A DNA stretch of 64,000 nucleotides, taken from NCBI GenBank assembly GCA_023014335.1, contig JAECYW010000031.1:1-64000 (forward strand). The letters run 5' to 3'. The translations under genes were made by a program, and so were the position numbers. Shown here in pieces: positions 35,752 to 46,749 of the stretch (position 1 is its first letter; every line of letters starts with the position of its first letter). The notes beneath the pieces are model-generated. The model ran no database searches. It worked only from the letters and a program-made list of their open reading frames with translations, and was not told the DNA's origin. This DNA comes from Galerina marginata. Its lineage: Eukaryota > Basidiomycota > Agaricomycetes > Agaricales > Galerinaceae.

Positions 35752-37260
35752 CAATAAGGAATTGGATAGAACGGGGGGGATCGAATGATGTTTCCAGTCA
35801 GAGCGAGTCTTTAATGGACAGTAATCTCTGAATCTCACGCCTCTGTTACGCCCGTATCTGCAGGTCACCGATTTTCGTTGATCCACAACTGGTTAGCTAA
35901 TTTCACTAAACTATGGCGCGCTCTTCCTATCTTTGGGGATACATATTTGTCTTCCTCTCCCCGACGTCGCTTAGACATATTCACGGACAAAAATAGTTGC
36001 GGTGATACTCGGGGGTTAGTCAAATTGTTATCCAATGTTACGAACGCACGGGTAGCAAAGCGTATTTTAAGTCGTATCTGGTGATTTCACCGTGGAAGTT
36101 TTTGTTCCTTGTGCGATATCATAACATTTGTGATGTATTCTCAGCGTATTGTGCGAACAGGTCTATAGACAAGGTAGATAAACAGTCTGATTTATCTGAT
36201 TCGACTTGAGTTACTGCCGATGTGCCCACACAAACAAGAAGTATAAAAATGTTTCGAGAGACTGAAGGAGTTATCAAAATCAGATCATTAGAAGCACAGA
36301 TCAGTATGTCTCCGACATCCTGAATAAAGACAAATTTGACAGAACTGCGGCGAGGTGCTTCCAAGTGTGATTAGACATATTTATTGATGACCACAGTTTA
36401 GGATTCAGGAAGCAGTGCGACATGGGGACGACAGCAGCAAGTTCGAAGCTCAGTATATTCTAGGCCCAACGCGAACTTGATGAAAGTATCCACCTCCGTT
36501 GACTCGACACTAGTTATTGACTGATCAAGGAATTTTTCATGTTGAATAAACTTCTAGAAGGGTGTACTCTGATTCAGAGTCCCGAGCACGACGACAGCAA
36601 AACAACAGCTCTCACAGAGTAGACAAGACGCTGCACCCGGGGCTGAGGTGGGGATGGAAGACCACAGGGATCTAGAACACGAACCAAAAACTGGCCACGG
36701 TCTACTCGAGTATTTCGCCGAGTCAAGTTGGAGTCAAGTGAAATTGCGTCTGGGTCAGATATACCGCGACCAGTTTAAATCATCTCCGAGACTCCGACAT
36801 GTCTCGTGCAGTTTCCTTGGTTGGCAGTTGCGAGTTCTGAGGTCGAAATTTCAAATCTAAGGGGGAAAAAGGATCTCAAAATTTACACGGAGTCGGCAGG
36901 GGAGCTGTGATTTGAGCGTTCAACTAGGGCCGGAGGTTTTCAAGCCGGTCAGGATGGTTTGTGGGAACTATCTACTATCTGGGACAGTGTTACCTATCTA
37001 ATCTAATCGACGGGCCGAGGCAATGTGACTGCCCCAACCATCGAAGGAGACAACATCTGCAGTATATCTTTGAATATTGATTATCGCATTCGGTCTACCA
37101 AACACATTGAGGTAAATATTAATTCGCTTGCTTTGTTGTGTCAATCGTCGAATCTCGATTCGGAAGTACATAATGCCCCCAATTATTGCACATATATTTT
37201 TCGACACGATTTTTGTAAGATAAATACTCAGAAAATGCCTCCCGCCCGCCGGTTCCAACC
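35752..37260. other. No gene recognised
   Basis: Promoter region for the monooxygenase, then about 1 kb without motifs. Short frames at 36119-36364 (minus) and 36648-36860 (plus) have no supporting features. Confidence 0.45.
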
Positions 37261-38422
37261 TTACAAACATTGGCTGTACTGACGTGAAAATTGTGTCAGA
37301 AAATACGGAAGGCATATTCAATAATAACTCACATATGCGTTTGCCGCTTGGCATGTGTATGGTGCAGCGCAGACTAGATAGGACGTTCCTAAGATCAAAA
37401 CCTTGAATTTCAAACTTAATAGACACACCTGTGGGGCCAGTCCAGCCAATTCCACCACACTGACCCCAGTGAGCAGCGGTTCCGCTTGGGGTTCCTGTTG
37501 AGACCGGTGATGTGGTCGCCGGGGGTGTGGTTCCAGGAGCTGTGGAGGTGGGTCCAGTACCTCCAGTGGCGGCGAGTTGAGCGTTGATAAACGTCAAGGC
37601 CTGTTGTCCGTATTCGGTACCGTAGCCTTGATGCGTGTTTGCGTCGTTTCCGTTACAGCAGTATGGATCAGCAGCATCGCAGTAAGATTTGATTTTAGAG
37701 GCGCTGGGGCACTGGAAGCCTGCTGGGCGGGGTGCGAACTACAGGGTAAAGAATAACGTTAGTAACTGCGTATGACCAGGAAGAGAATAAAGCAAGACAT
37801 GTAGGAAATACTTACTCCACTTGCGTTACAGGTACCAACGTTGTAAGAAAGACCAGGTATATGACGAGGGTCGCCCATGAAAATCGCGGCAGCGATTTTA
37901 TTTATTGCCGAAGCTTGAATTGGGATCGCAGTGGATGTGAGGCCTTCGTTGGTATCTCCTCCACCACAAAAGGCGTCGTCCATAATTTGACCACCCTGTA
38001 ATATACGCGAATGTTCAGTTTCCAAAAAGCTGACCAGGTGGAGTGGGCGAGCAGAGTTTTCGTACCTGTGAGTATCCAACGAGAACGAGTTGAGTTTGGG
38101 GACATTGTGTATTGAAACTGTTGACAGCGGCGGCTACGGCTGCGACTCCTTGTACGGCGGAGCTCGCGTAACTGACGCTCCCGCAAGACGCCTGACCACC
38201 ACAAGCAGGGTAGTTGATGGCTTCCGACGTGGCGCCAGGGTGAGCATTGAGAACAAGGTTAACAACGACGCCAGCAGTGCCGTAGCCTGGGGGAGCCGTA
38301 GTTTCGCGGGCGCCAAAGACGTGGATGTTGGGGCATGCTCGTTTCTCGAGTTCAACCTCAGAGGCGAAAGCTTGAAGAGCGAGGAGAACGAACGATGAAG
38401 ACAATGAGAGACGCTTGAACAT
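37261..38422 (-). CDS. Secreted CE5 esterase (acetylxylan esterase/cutinase-like) with CBM1
   Basis: Predicted to remove acetyl groups from xylan, or to cleave cutin-like esters, outside the cell. From ATG 38422: signal peptide MFKRLSLSSSFVLLALQAFA, short pro-region ending in the Kex2-like EKR, then CPNIHVFGARETTAPPGYG, nucleophile motif VLVGYSQGG (completed across an intron), MGDPRHIPG, catalytic Asp in CDAADPYC and His in NTHQGYG. A Thr/Pro/Ser/Gly linker (TSTAPGTTPPATTSPVST) leads to a C-terminal CBM1 with HWGQCGGIGWTGPT and CAAPYTCQAAN..YSQCL. The stop TAA is at 37261-37263. Four introns or so, all in frame. The even cysteine pattern fits disulphides. It is a plant-wall enzyme with no obvious link to terpene synthesis, so it probably marks the right border of the cluster. 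Confidence 0.93.
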
Positions 38423-39785
38423 TTTGAAGAAAGATTGATCTGCTTGACTGTCTCTTGACGAGTACTAGAGAGAGTAGACGTACAAAAATTTTCAATTAAT
38501 ACCTACCGGGAAAAATAGTTGAAGCGCCTCCAGCAATCGTGTCTTAACTCGTGGATTGTCGCGTGGATTGTCGCATAGAATTGCGGTAGTTCGTCGGATT
38601 GGAGGAAAGAGACGGCACTCCATGCCAGCAATACCAAGCTTGTAAAAGGATGAATTTGAAATTTAGCACCAGAATAGCGTCCCGAGTCTTAGCCGCGTGC
38701 TCGGAGCACCTGAACTTGGATGAAAGTTCTAGCTAGGAAGGGAGGCCACGAGAAAACCACGCGTGCGGGGTCGGTGCATCGAATTTGACAGCCCTCGGTC
38801 CGGATCGAGCATTTATTTTGGTACTGGGGACTCAAGGTCTATCCGTTTATTCCTTCTTATTGTAGCTGCTCATGCATATCCACGCTCGCGACGGTCATTT
38901 GCCCAATACAACTGGAGCTATCTGGAGCGAAGAGCCAGCGCAAAATCTCCGGCTACCAAAAAATTTGGACGGAAAGGCGGAAGTAGGTCAGCTTCAATCT
39001 GCTACCGCCTCTCCAATGACACAAGGAGCAACTTGACTCCCATTATTTGAAAGTTCGAGTCCTCGTAAAATATTTAATTTGTCCGTTCTCTCTCTTCGTA
39101 CGACTGCGATTGACTTGTGTCCGCAGCCCCTAATTAAACATACCTAAAATAACTGCAAGCCTCAAGCCGTTCCCCGTAGATATTGGAGATCCGAAGACAT
39201 CACAGTGACACCGGATCAGTGATTCAAGACCCCAGGAATATTCCGAAGCAGTCATGCTTGAATTTCTATCAGTTAGGGCAGCGAGACTTGATGATTCTAT
39301 CAGAATTAGCGAGATTTGGTGAACCCGCTGGCTTTCCTCTTCGCCTCAGTTTAGGGTGATGTGCTGTCGATCTGGTAATATGGACCAAGTCTTCTTTTTT
39401 AAAGCAATCTATTTCGATGTATAAGGATCTTTCCTTCTGGATGCCCATAGTATCTGCGTACCCGAACGTTTGGTCCGTGGAATTTTATCCGGCTGGTTCT
39501 CGCTACAATTCTCACTTAGATTCTATTTCCTCCCGTGTGCGACGCAGTATATATAATTACGGCAGCTGATTTACGTTCAAATTAATCGGCGCTACTCCAC
39601 TCTGCCATCTTACATTCGGCGAAGTGCCAAATTTAGCAAGGCTGTGCATGTGTAACTCGAGCTTTCACCTCTATTATACATCGTTATCGATCAACATAAC
39701 CAACTTCACACTCGAGCAAGTATCGAAAGCCGCAGTCCCTTCCAATAAAGGTTTCAGTATCAAGTTCGCGTCTAGACCTACCGAA
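38423..39785. other. Intergenic; promoters of the esterase and of the F-box gene
   Basis: No coding signal. TGGATTGTCGC is repeated directly near 38550-38575. A TATA-like run at 39548-39559 precedes the F-box gene. Confidence 0.5.
39548..39559 (+). promoter_or_regulatory. TATA-like element upstream of the F-box gene
   Basis: TATATATAATTA lies about 230 bases before ATG 39786. This leaves a leader that contains one upstream in-frame ATG at 39624 and may include regulatory sequence. Confidence 0.35.
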
Positions 39786-41171
39786 ATGGCGCCGATCTGC
39801 AAGTTGAACGAAGATTTACTCCGCCAAGTATTTTGGCTGAACACAGGCACCATTAGGGAGAATACTATTCATGATCATATCCCTCTTTCTACCCTCCGGC
39901 GTACCTCCTACGTTTGTGCGTCTTGGCGAGATCTTGTCCTTACATCTCCGACACTCTGGGGGCAAGTGATCGATGTATTCATATTGGGAAATGCTAACGA
40001 CAGTTGGGCCAAAGAGGTGATTCGAAGAACAGGTCAGGCATGGCTGTATGTGACAGATAGTTCGTCGTCGCGAGATTCCTGGCCTACGGGGTCTAGTACT
40101 AGGACGCAGCTTAAAAGAAGAAATATAGCAAGAAACGAGCTCCTCAAGTTCATCTTTACCCATCATTGGACAAGAATCAGAAGTCTTATAGTCACTTCCA
40201 TCGACCATGATTTAGCAGCGGAATTCGAAGTACTGTTACAGCAGCCAGCTCCCTTCCTTGAGGTGTTTATTACTTCGGATTTCATATACTCGGACAACCC
40301 CAATCTTTTCGGTAGTCACGCACCCGCACTACGAGTATTTCGAGGGACATCATACCACTTTAATACCAACGCACCGTGGTTGTCTAACCTCCGTAGCTTC
40401 CACTTTTCGAATTGGCGTACATTCACTCTTCACGAAATCTTCGACATTTTGACACACGCTGCACTTTTGGAGGACTTGAGTATGAGTCCATGGTCGCTCG
40501 ATAAAGAACACGCGGCTCTGCGTCCGATGGCCAGCATAGTTTTATCCCGACTCACCGCCATTAACGTGGATGCATGCGAAAATATGCGGGCATGTTTCTT
40601 ACTGCTCAACCACATAACACCGTCGCCCGGTTGTTGCCTGAAGTTCACACTCTCCCCGGAAAGCTCTCGAGAGCCAGTGACTTACACCAAGGAAGAGATA
40701 GGCATCATGTATTCCACCTTTTCACTTTTTCTGAAGAATTATCACGAGGATCATCATACACGACGCGTCTACCTTCGTGTTTCTTCTACACGAGGCAACC
40801 TCAAAATCAAGGCAGACGATTTTAGTTTCAAAGTTGCGATGATAGCCCCGCAGCACTTGCCGTTTTTCTTCAACCTTTTCTTTTCTGATTCTAACCTTCG
40901 GGATTTCCTAAAGTTACTCGACACCATCGAAGTCCTGGATACTTCAGTCCAAATGCTTCATCACATCGTTAAGACTCCAAATCAAAAAAATACGGCTTTT
41001 TTCCCGTCGCTCCAGAAGGTCAATATACTATCAAAGACCAAGGAGGACGACGTTGCTGCGGTATTTTCTTTCCTTGAGTGGATGCAAAAACCAGAACTAC
41101 TGGCTTATGGCAGCAGTCTGCGTTCCGCCAAGCTGTGCATCGCTGGAGGAATCACTGGCGTTGCTCCGTAG
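39786..41171 (+). CDS. F-box/LRR-type protein
   Basis: Putative substrate adaptor of an SCF ubiquitin ligase. A single uninterrupted frame of 461 residues. The N-terminus carries the mushroom-type F-box: LNEDLLRQVFWL, then IPLSTLRRTSYVCASWRDLVLTSPTLWGQV (given in two halves: IPLSTLRRTSYVCASW and RDLVLTSPTLWGQV). Downstream are irregular leucine-rich segments such as PAPFLEVFITSD, APALRVFRG, LSNLRSFHFSNWRTF and AALLEDLSMSPW. ATG 39786 is preferred over the in-frame ATG 39624 because the F-box begins about 10 residues after it and the preceding 54 residues lack family features. Such genes are numerous and fast-evolving in agaricomycetes. The target is unknown. Confidence 0.88.
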   Translation: MAPICKLNEDLLRQVFWLNTGTIRENTIHDHIPLSTLRRTSYVCASWRDLVLTSPTLWGQVIDVFILGNANDSWAKEVIRRTGQAWLYVTDSSSSRDSWPTGSSTRTQLKRRNIARNELLKFIFTHHWTRIRSLIVTSIDHDLAAEFEVLLQQPAPFLEVFITSDFIYSDNPNLFGSHAPALRVFRGTSYHFNTNAPWLSNLRSFHFSNWRTFTLHEIFDILTHAALLEDLSMSPWSLDKEHAALRPMASIVLSRLTAINVDACENMRACFLLLNHITPSPGCCLKFTLSPESSREPVTYTKEEIGIMYSTFSLFLKNYHEDHHTRRVYLRVSSTRGNLKIKADDFSFKVAMIAPQHLPFFFNLFFSDSNLRDFLKLLDTIEVLDTSVQMLHHIVKTPNQKNTAFFPSLQKVNILSKTKEDDVAAVFSFLEWMQKPELLAYGSSLRSAKLCIAGGITGVAP

Positions 41172-41256
41172 ATCTTTTGGGCGTATTTTGTACTAATTAC
41201 TTTGTTGTATTCTCCTCATAACCCCACTGGCCTCCAAGCGAGTACGAGTATTAATA

Positions 41257-41433
41257 CAGTCGAACCCCTCATAACGCATACCCCTCATAACACATACAGG
41301 CCATAACCCATAGGTTTGGGCGGCCACCAAACCCAGGTTTTACACCAAAATTGACCCCTCATAACGCATAATCTCTCATAACGCATAGCTTGGGGGGTCC
41401 ACCGAGGGGTATGCGTTATGAGGGGTTCGACTG
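41257..41433. mobile_element. pogo/Tc1-mariner-type MITE, 177 bp
   Basis: A short non-autonomous element bounded by 30-bp perfect terminal inverted repeats starting CAGTCGAACCCCTCATAACG and flanked by TA on both sides (41255-41256 and 41434-41435), the expected target duplication of Tc1-mariner elements. The CAGTCGAACC terminus is typical of pogo/Fot1-like termini. Inside, the word CCCCTCATAACGCATA and variants recur four or five times, in subterminal direct and inverted copies that could bind transposase. It has no coding capacity. It sits between the F-box gene and the decarboxylase, about 270 bases before the latter's ATG. Confidence 0.9.
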
Positions 41434-41700
41434 TAGAAGGAACGTTATAATTAGAACCTTTGTAGGTAAAGATAGAACGCCCCTATAATTAGCCATCGGC
41501 AAACAGGCACCAATAGCCGAAAGTCTCCCGAAAATCGCACGCGTGACATGCGCAGTGCGACCGTGCCTTGCCACATCGGTCTTTTCCTCTCCTCTCCTGC
41601 TATGTAACCGCGTCTCCATGTTCGTTTCCCCACAATCTGAGCTTATTACCGTCTTTTTCTCTCCACTGGGCAGCCCACGTAGGGTAATCCTACAACTTGG

Positions 41701-44700
41701 ATGTCTTCCGCCACCCCAGCGCCAACCTTAGCGACGGTCCAGAAGAGGACCAAATTCGAACGCGTGTTGAAAGCGGCGGGACGTTTACCGCGATTTCCAG
41801 CGATAAATCTCAAGCCTGGGTTCGGTAGCGGCATTGGCATCGGAGGCAGGAACGGGAACCTGTCGCCTAGCCCCGGAGAGGCGCCCGTCGTGGTGCTGAA
41901 ATTGCATGTACTAGGATGTTCGAACCTTTCAAGAAAAGGTTCGATTAATCCGTGAGTTTTATTAAAACGGAGCTAAACTTACGAACAGAATAATGAACTA
42001 ATTTAACCTTCTCCTCCTAGGTTCGTCGTTGTCTCTGTGTTGAACAAGAAATCAACCACCCCTGTGGCGAAACGAACGGCGAATCCAGTTTACCCGGTTC
42101 AAGATACCACGTTCGACTTTCCGCTATATCTATCTCTCGCAGACCGTCTTGGGGTCGTGGAGCTTGTCGTTTGGGATAAGCAAACGCTGACGAAGGAGTA
42201 CCTCGGCGAGGTCTCTATACCTCTCGAAGATTGGTTTGGCAAGGACGAAGACGGCAAGGAAAAGGAGCGGACGTATGGGTTTGACCAACCTGGAAATGCG
42301 GTATGTCTTTCTCTCATTTTGACTTTCTTGACCAGAAACTTATCCTGTGCTTCAGGCTTTTACCCTCAACCTTATTTCTACACGAACCAACATCCAACCG
42401 ACGAGCAGCATCCAAGTCAAACTCGGATTCGCGCCAGCTCCCGACGCCGACCCCCAGAACTCCATGTCATTCGAAGACATGTACACCCAACTTCTACGAC
42501 GAACAAGACCATCGTTAATATCTGCCCCACCTGTAAGCCCCTTTCCCTTTCCGGCTTCCCTACATTCATTGATCACCCCCCTTTTCTCTCCTTCCAACAG
42601 ACTGAAGGCGTCGGCACCATCCGCTCTCGACCTGGCCCTCCCATCCCAATTCAGTACGAAGACAATGGCGGAATCTCCTCTGACTCGGATTCGGTTGACG
42701 AGGACGAAAACGCGGCAGATAGAAATCCTTCTGCAGCCCAATTTGCACCGAAGCCTTTACTCGACATATACAACTCGCCTTCAACCTCAGAGATTTCGAC
42801 CGTCTCTGGGCCCGAACCAGAAGCATCACCCACACCTGTCTCGAAGCCCAAGACTAAGACCGCCCAGCGGAGGGTGGCGCTGCCCAGCACACCATTCAGG
42901 CTGCCAGTGCCCGCGACGGAGCTCAACAGCTCGACGATTTCACCCACGTCGACCCCTTTCACAAGAGAATCGGAAGATACCCTGACCACGTTGCCCACGC
43001 TGGCCCCGTTAGCCTCCACCTCCGCCTCCGCCCCCGCCCTCTCCTCCTCGTCCCCATCCATTGCCACGAGGTTCATCCCGAAGACGATCCTGCGCAGGTT
43101 TTCGGGGCTGGCGGGTGCTGGAACTGCTGGAGTCGATGGTGGAGCTCAGGTACTAGCACCCCTAAATGTGGTTGACGCAGACGCAGCAGCACGAGACGAC
43201 GTGGCATCAGCATCGGCAAACCCATCTCTACCCCAGCCTGCGCCGGCGCCTCCGCCTCCTGAGCCAACCAACGGTGTTCCTAGTCACCTGCTCGACGGAA
43301 TCGTCAACGGAGTAGGAGTTGGAGGCGGGCTCTCCATCTCGGGTGTTGGTCCGTCTGTCGTCCTGGCTGCCGCTGCCGCCACTGCTGGAGGAGGAGGCCC
43401 AGAGCTCGTTGGAACAAAGAGGAAGAGCGATTGGGAATTGAAACACGCGAACGACATCGTTGGCGTCGTTGTGTTGGAGGTGGAGGGTGCGGATGACCTA
43501 CCCAAATGGCCGAATGGTACGTTCCTCTCTTTGTTCTTTCTTTTTTCCCCCCCTTTCTTTCTCGTTCATCCGAGTCTTTTTAACTTCAACTCGTTCGATG
43601 TTCTATCATTTCATTTTGCTGTTCATTCTATCTTTTGCTTGTGTTTTTTTTCTCTCAATTGTCGTGATGGATTCGATAATGGCCTCTTCGACCCCTTTCC
43701 CCCACTTTTTTTGAACTCTCTTCCCATATTCGACCCAAATGCTAACTCGCACCTCTAGCTACCCACACAGGCTGGGACATGGACCCCTTCGTCGTCGTCG
43801 CCTTCTCAAAGAAAGTCTTCCGTACCCGCGTCGTCAGGCACTCGCTCAACCCCGTCTTCGACGAGAAGTTATTCTTCCACGTCCGCCGCTCCGAAACCGG
43901 CTTCCAAGTACAGTTGACGGTGCTCGACTGGGATAAGCTCTCCGCGAACGACCTCGTTGGCGATGCTACCTTCGGAGTGAAGGAGCTGATCGATGACGTG
44001 GCGAAGCCGGATGAGGAGACGGGGCTGTATGCGGTTGGAGAGCAGGACCGGCGGGCGAACGCTGACGGGGTTATGATGAAAGAATTCAGGTTGGAGTTGG
44101 CGACGGTGAAGGACCTGCCTGGGGGTGTGAAGCCTGTGATTCGATTTCGGTACGTTTGATTTCCTTTCTTGTTTTTTTCTTGCGTTGACTTATTTTATTC
44201 CTTAGTGCTCAGTATTATCCCTACGACGAACTGCGCCAGCGGTTCTGGCGGCACTATCTCGCCCAATACGACACCGACAACACCAGCACCCTGTCCCGTC
44301 TAGAGCTCACAGCCATGCTCGATTCGTTAGGCTCCACCCTCAGTCGTTCCACGGTATCTTCGTTCTTCACGAGGTACGGCAAGGACCCGAAGACGGATGA
44401 GATCAGCCTCGACCAAGCTATCGTATGCCTCGAGGAACAGCTGACGCATCCACGAGAGGAGCTGGACGTGAATGCGGTGGATGACGTGGCAGCCAGCAGC
44501 ACCGCCGAGCCGGTCGTGATGATCGTTGGCGATCATGGGGAGGAGGTTAAGCTCAATTTGGATTTGAGCTTCGGAGGCGTACATTTCTCTGGCCCGCCGC
44601 ATGTGGTTCTGAACGGGGCCGTGCACACGACGCAGCCAATGCAGATGCTGTTGGAGCACGCTGCTACTAACGTTGACGGTGCTGCTGGCATGGTCAATGG

Positions 44701-46151
44701 GAACGGGAAGACAGGCGAAGACGGCGGAGATGACTTGTCCAAGTCGAACCGGATCCAAGCCACAAGTCCTTCCACCTCTAGGCATGTCGAACGTGTCGTC
44801 AACGTTCACAACTGTCCCTTCTGCCATCGCCCACGACTAGACTCGAAAGCGGCGATCGACGTAGTGACACATATCGCCCTCTGTGCAAGCCAGGACTGGA
44901 CGAAGGTCGACAAGATCATGGTGGGCAACTTCGTCACTGCGAATGAGGCTGAACGGAAATGGTACACCCAAGTCATCATGGACGTGGCAGCGGGCGAGTA
45001 CAGGCTCGGAGCGGTATGTTTTTTCGCGCATATATTCTACTTTTCCGTGATAGTGAGCTGATGTGTGTTCGTTATTCAGAATTCGGCGAATATTATCGTG
45101 CAGAATCGCACAACGGGGTTGTTGGAGGAAGAGAAGATGCAGGTGTACGTGAGGCTGGGAATTCGGTTGCTCTATAAGGGATTTTTGAGCGAGATGGAGA
45201 GCAGAGGAGGTGTGTTGGCTCGTATACCCTTTCTTCCATTATCCTCTCTGACAACATCTTCCTTTTGTCTTCCAGCTCATCGCCTCCTCAAGTCACTCTC
45301 GATCAAGCAGGGTATGAAGTATGACGACCCCGAGTCAGCCAAGGAAATCCCGAGCTTCATCGAGTTTCACGGGCTCAACGTAGAAGAGCTCCTCGACCCT
45401 CTCGACTCGTTCAGTACGTCCTATCCTCTGCTTTAACCCCTCTTTCACTGACGTTCCTCTTACTCCAGCAACATTCAACCAATTCTTCTATAGGTCTGTT
45501 TTCTTTTCCTAATTTGCCCTATATATGCGTCCTAAAACTTCTTTTTTCGTTCTCACAGAAAGCTCAAACCATCCGCCCGCCCCATTGACAGCCCTGACGA
45601 CCCGTACCGCCTCGTCAGCGGCGCCGACTGTCGCCTTCTCACCTTTGAGACCGTCAGCCACGCCACGAGGCTCTGGATCAAAGGCCGCGAGTTCAGTGTC
45701 GCTCGCCTACTGGGCGAAGCTTACAAAGATGACGTGGCGCGGTACACGGGCGGGACTGCCCTTGATGTGTATGGCGAGAACGCGCGGAAGATCGTGCCCA
45801 TCCACAGCCCGCAGTTCGGGCAAGTGATGGCGGTGTGCATCGGCGCCATGATGGTCGGCAGTATACGAACGACGGTCGAGGAGGGCGAGTACGTGCAGCG
45901 GGGGCAGGAGTTCGGGTATTTTGCTTTTGGTATGTCCATTCCTGCTTGTTCTTTCTCCTTGTACCTGCATTTATGGACGAATGCTTATGCTCTCTTTTTG
46001 ATGATACTCAGGTGGCTCGACTATCGTGTTTCTCTTCGAGAAGGGCCGGGTTGATTGGGACGAGGATTTGTTGATCAATGGTAGTCGATGTCTGGAAAGT
46101 TTGGTTCGTGTTGGGATGGGTATCGGGCGGGGTAGGATGGCTGATAGATGA
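41701..46151 (+). CDS. Phosphatidylserine decarboxylase, PSD2 type (C2-C2-EF-hand), catalytic block deleted
   Basis: The normal enzyme makes phosphatidylethanolamine from phosphatidylserine at endosome/Golgi membranes after self-cleavage into alpha and beta chains. About eleven exons give roughly 1,200 residues. The first C2 domain is at about 60-230 (VLKLHVLGCSNL, VVELVVWDKQTLTKEYLGEV), with a long Pro/Ser/Ala-rich linker at about 235-520. The second C2 is at about 525-660 (VVLEVEGADDLPKWPN, VVAFSKKVFRTRVVRHSLNP). An EF-hand-like DTDNTSTLSRLEL follows, then a CPFC..C segment and the decarboxylase domain (NQFFYRKLKPSARPI, SGADCRLLTFE, FGYFAFGGSTIV). At about 45750 RYTGG runs straight into TALDVYGENARK. 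The roughly 40 residues normally between them, including the APQDYHRFH-type motif with the catalytic histidine, are absent with the frame kept and no intron. The self-cleavage serine (GGST) and conserved Asp remain. Confidence 0.93.
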
Positions 46152-46749
46152 CGTTTGAACTTGACTCTTAGCATTTACGGATACAAAGAAGATAGAAACT
46201 AATGCAATCAAGACTCAAGGGTACTACTCCATTGTACCTTAATTTCTGTCTACGTTCTTTACTTGCCTCTTTATGTATTTTATTAATAAAATATGAAATC
46301 GTTTGGCTCCTTGACCAGTTAGTCCAATAATAGGTTTTTAGCGTATATATATATATATGCTCATAGCGCTTTCTGGTCTATATTTAAGGTCACAGCACGG
46401 TTCGTCTCCAGAACATTGATGTGACTATTACTGCTCTCTGAGAATGCTACATGCATACGACATGCAAGCACTCTCTCCATTGAATACGCAAGTAGAGTTA
46501 CATACTGAACGAGCCGCAGAGGCCTAACAAAGCAGATCGAACCATCGCAACATAATGGAGGCTTGAGATTCACTACGCACCTTTGAAGTTTGAAATACGA
46601 ACAGAAAGCCATAGCGGACATAAGCGATGAGGTTGGGTAAATTAAGTGGTCGGAATGATGAAGGGAGCTCGCAACAAGCACCAAAAGCAAAATTAAAGGA
46701 AGAAAAAAAAATGCGCCGGAGGATCGGCTGGCGTTATCTTCCTAGTCGT
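46152..46749. other. Decarboxylase 3' region
   Basis: No gene. Contains a (TA)n run at about 46345-46358. Composition becomes purine-rich towards the inverted repeat copies. Confidence 0.5.

Noticed and set aside
39624..39785. In-frame upstream ATG that would extend the F-box protein by 54 residues
   Set aside because: The extension lacks family features and the F-box begins right after the internal ATG 39786.
44327..44827. 166-codon open frame antisense to the decarboxylase
   Set aside because: Lies opposite a well-supported exon, has no motif, and reflects the GC-rich codon use of the sense strand. The same holds for antisense frames at 42352-43505.
46345..46358. (TA)n run as a regulatory or origin element
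   Set aside because: A simple dinucleotide run in an AT-rich 3' region, with nothing further to support a function.
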